Source: JAKBCQ01 sp021807585
Lineage (GTDB): Bacteria > Planctomycetota > Planctomycetia > Isosphaerales > Isosphaeraceae
Assembly: GCA_027325115.1 (NCBI GenBank)
Contig: DAHWFG010000209.1
Span: forward strand, 1-6,343
Direction: 5' to 3'
Length of the DNA: 6,343 nt
The notes under the pieces were generated by a model, which saw only the letters and a program-made list of their open reading frames with translations, was not told where the DNA came from and ran no database searches. A program made the position numbers and the translations under genes. How positions within the stretch are numbered: the stretch's first letter is position 1; every line of letters starts with the position of its first letter. Below are positions 5,157-6,343 of the stretch, one piece after another.

Positions 5157-6343
5157 GAGATCAGCCAGGGGCTCGGATTTTCGAGGATTCGGCCGAGCGA
5201 TTCGAGGAATCGCGCCGCGGGCGCGCCGTCGACGATGCGGTGATCGAAGGTGAGGCTGAGGGTCGTCCGGCGCCGCGCGACGATCGCCTCGCCGATCACC
5301 ACCGGCCGACGTTCGATCCGGCCGATCCCCAAGATCGCACACTCGGGTACGTTGATGATTGGAGTAAAAGCATCAATACCGAACGATCCTAAGTTGGTGA
5401 TGGTGAACGTTCCGCCGCGCAGCTCCTCGGCCTTGATCTTGCCGGATCGGGCGCGATCGATCAGATCGCGAGTCGTCGCCGCGACTTCGAGGAGCGAAAG
5501 GTTTGCGACGTTCCGGACGACGGGGACCAGCAAACCCGCGTCGGTATCGACCGCGACGCCGATATGAACAGATTCGTGAATCACGATGCGATCGTCGATC
5601 CAACCGGAATTGAGGATCGGCGCACGTTCGATCGCAATCGCGGTCAATTTTATGATAATATCTGTGTATGATGGAACAAGACGGTCGTCGCGGCGGGATT
5701 CTCGGAATTGTTCGCGAAGATTGAAGAGGTTTTCGGCGTCGATCGTCGTCGTAAGGGTGACGGGGGGCGCGATGCGATGCGCTTCGGTCATCCGCGCCGC
5801 GACGGCGCGTCGAATCGCGGAACGTCGCGCGGTTTGAGCCGAGGCCGATTCAGCAGACTGATAATTATTGATGGATTTGACGGTTTCGGCCGCGATCGTC
5901 GTTCGTACGCCTTCGGTCGGCGTTCGCTCCGAGGCGATCGGTTGTGGGCTCGCGAATCGATTCTCCGCCGCGGCGACGACGTCTCGTTCGCGGATGCGTC
6001 CCGATCGACCGCCGCCGACGAGTGTGCACCAATCGACGCCGAGCTCGGCCGCCTTTCGCCGCGCGCGGGGCGTCGATCGAGGGCGTTTACGAACCTCGTT
6101 CGCCGAGATCACATGCGAATGAGAAGTTATCATCAAAGGTTCGGCAGGCTCGACGTCGGCGGCTTCCGATCGGGCCTCGGTCGCGGACGCCGAGTGATCG
6201 CTCGCCGCGGAATCCCCGGCGGCGATGAGATGAGCGAGCGTCTGCCCGACGCGGACTCGATCTCCCGACTTGGGAGCGGACGCGGGAAGGCTCAAAAAGC
6301 CTTCGTCGAAGCTCTCGACCTCTTGCGCCGCCTTGTCGCCTTC
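5153..6343 (-). CDS. Dihydrolipoamide acyltransferase, E2 component of a 2-oxo acid dehydrogenase complex (5' end outside window)
   Basis: This enzyme moves an acyl group from its lipoyl arm to coenzyme A in a cytoplasmic pyruvate-dehydrogenase-type complex. The visible 396 residues carry the expected domains in order. The end of a lipoyl domain is at residues 1-42: EGDKA gives the lipoyl lysine as visible residue 4, followed by EVESFDEG and a closing VGQTLAHL. An Ala/Ser/Glu-rich linker follows. An E3-binding domain lies near 87-127 (STPRARRKAAELGV, then GRSGRIRERDV). The catalytic domain runs from about 172 to 394, with NLGSFGIDAFTPIIN and the active-site DHRIVDG (His368, Asp372 in visible numbering). 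The frame is open to the window edge, so the TTG at 6295-6293 is not a start; it lies inside the lipoyl domain. The canonical ETDKA reads EGDKA here. The substrate (pyruvate, branched-chain or other 2-oxo acid) cannot be settled from E2 alone; E1 genes probably lie beyond the edge. The stop codon overlaps a GTG of the next frame. Confidence 0.95.
   Translation of the reverse strand, partial: EGDKAAQEVESFDEGFLSLPASAPKSGDRVRVGQTLAHLIAAGDSAASDHSASATEARSEAADVEPAEPLMITSHSHVISANEVRKRPRSTPRARRKAAELGVDWCTLVGGGRSGRIRERDVVAAAENRFASPQPIASERTPTEGVRTTIAAETVKSINNYQSAESASAQTARRSAIRRAVAARMTEAHRIAPPVTLTTTIDAENLFNLREQFRESRRDDRLVPSYTDIIIKLTAIAIERAPILNSGWIDDRIVIHESVHIGVAVDTDAGLLVPVVRNVANLSLLEVAATTRDLIDRARSGKIKAEELRGGTFTITNLGSFGIDAFTPIINVPECAILGIGRIERRPVVIGEAIVARRRTTLSLTFDHRIVDGAPAARFLESLGRILENPSPWLIS

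Noticed and set aside
1..6343. tRNA or rRNA genes, CRISPR arrays, insertion sequences, toxin-antitoxin or phage genes
   Set aside because: Looked for on both strands; no cloverleaf, regular spaced repeats, terminal inverted repeats with a transposase, or matching proteins were seen.

Overview
All genes supported in this 6.3 kb window lie on the minus strand, so they are read from high to low coordinates. Base composition is roughly 58% GC by eye, and the palindrome CGATCG is strikingly frequent. The gene families fit a bacterium of the phylum Planctomycetota, perhaps Isosphaeraceae-like: a 2-oxo acid dehydrogenase E2 with lipoyl, E3-binding and catalytic domains, a stand-alone Uma2-type nuclease gene, an exported alpha/beta-hydrolase with a beta-rich N-terminal part, and two conserved-looking proteins of unknown function. 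That assignment rests on recall of families, not on a search.

Layout in transcription order. (1) 6343-5153: dihydrolipoamide acyltransferase (E2), cut by the window edge just before its lipoyl-lysine motif. (2) 5039-4395: an unrecognised soluble protein of 214 aa. Its frame continues upstream through an in-frame TAG (5099-5097) to a GTG (5156-5154) that overlaps the E2 stop codon, so the gene may really be a 253-codon partner of E2 carrying a nonsense codon. (3) 4258-2711: a secreted alpha/beta-hydrolase-fold esterase with a signal peptide and a GHSSG nucleophile elbow. (4) 2700-2035: a HAD-superfamily phosphatase or phosphomutase, 10 nt after the esterase stop and almost certainly co-transcribed with it. 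(5) 2034-1844: a 191-nt spacer, AT-rich at its upstream end, with a good sigma70-type promoter and an inverted repeat. (6) 1843-1139: a Uma2-family protein that this promoter should drive. (7) 1062-175: an unrecognised 295-aa protein with a C-terminal coiled coil. (8) 163-1: the first 54 codons of a membrane-anchored or exported protein that runs off the window.

E2 belongs to central carbon metabolism (acyl transfer to CoA). The esterase and HAD enzyme look like a small catabolic operon. The Uma2 gene and the two genes after it form a second group. I see no RNA gene, insertion sequence, CRISPR array, phage gene or recognisable defence cluster. The observations most worth checking are the interrupted reading frame behind E2 and the CGATCG over-representation; I do not see convincing evidence of a wholly new system.
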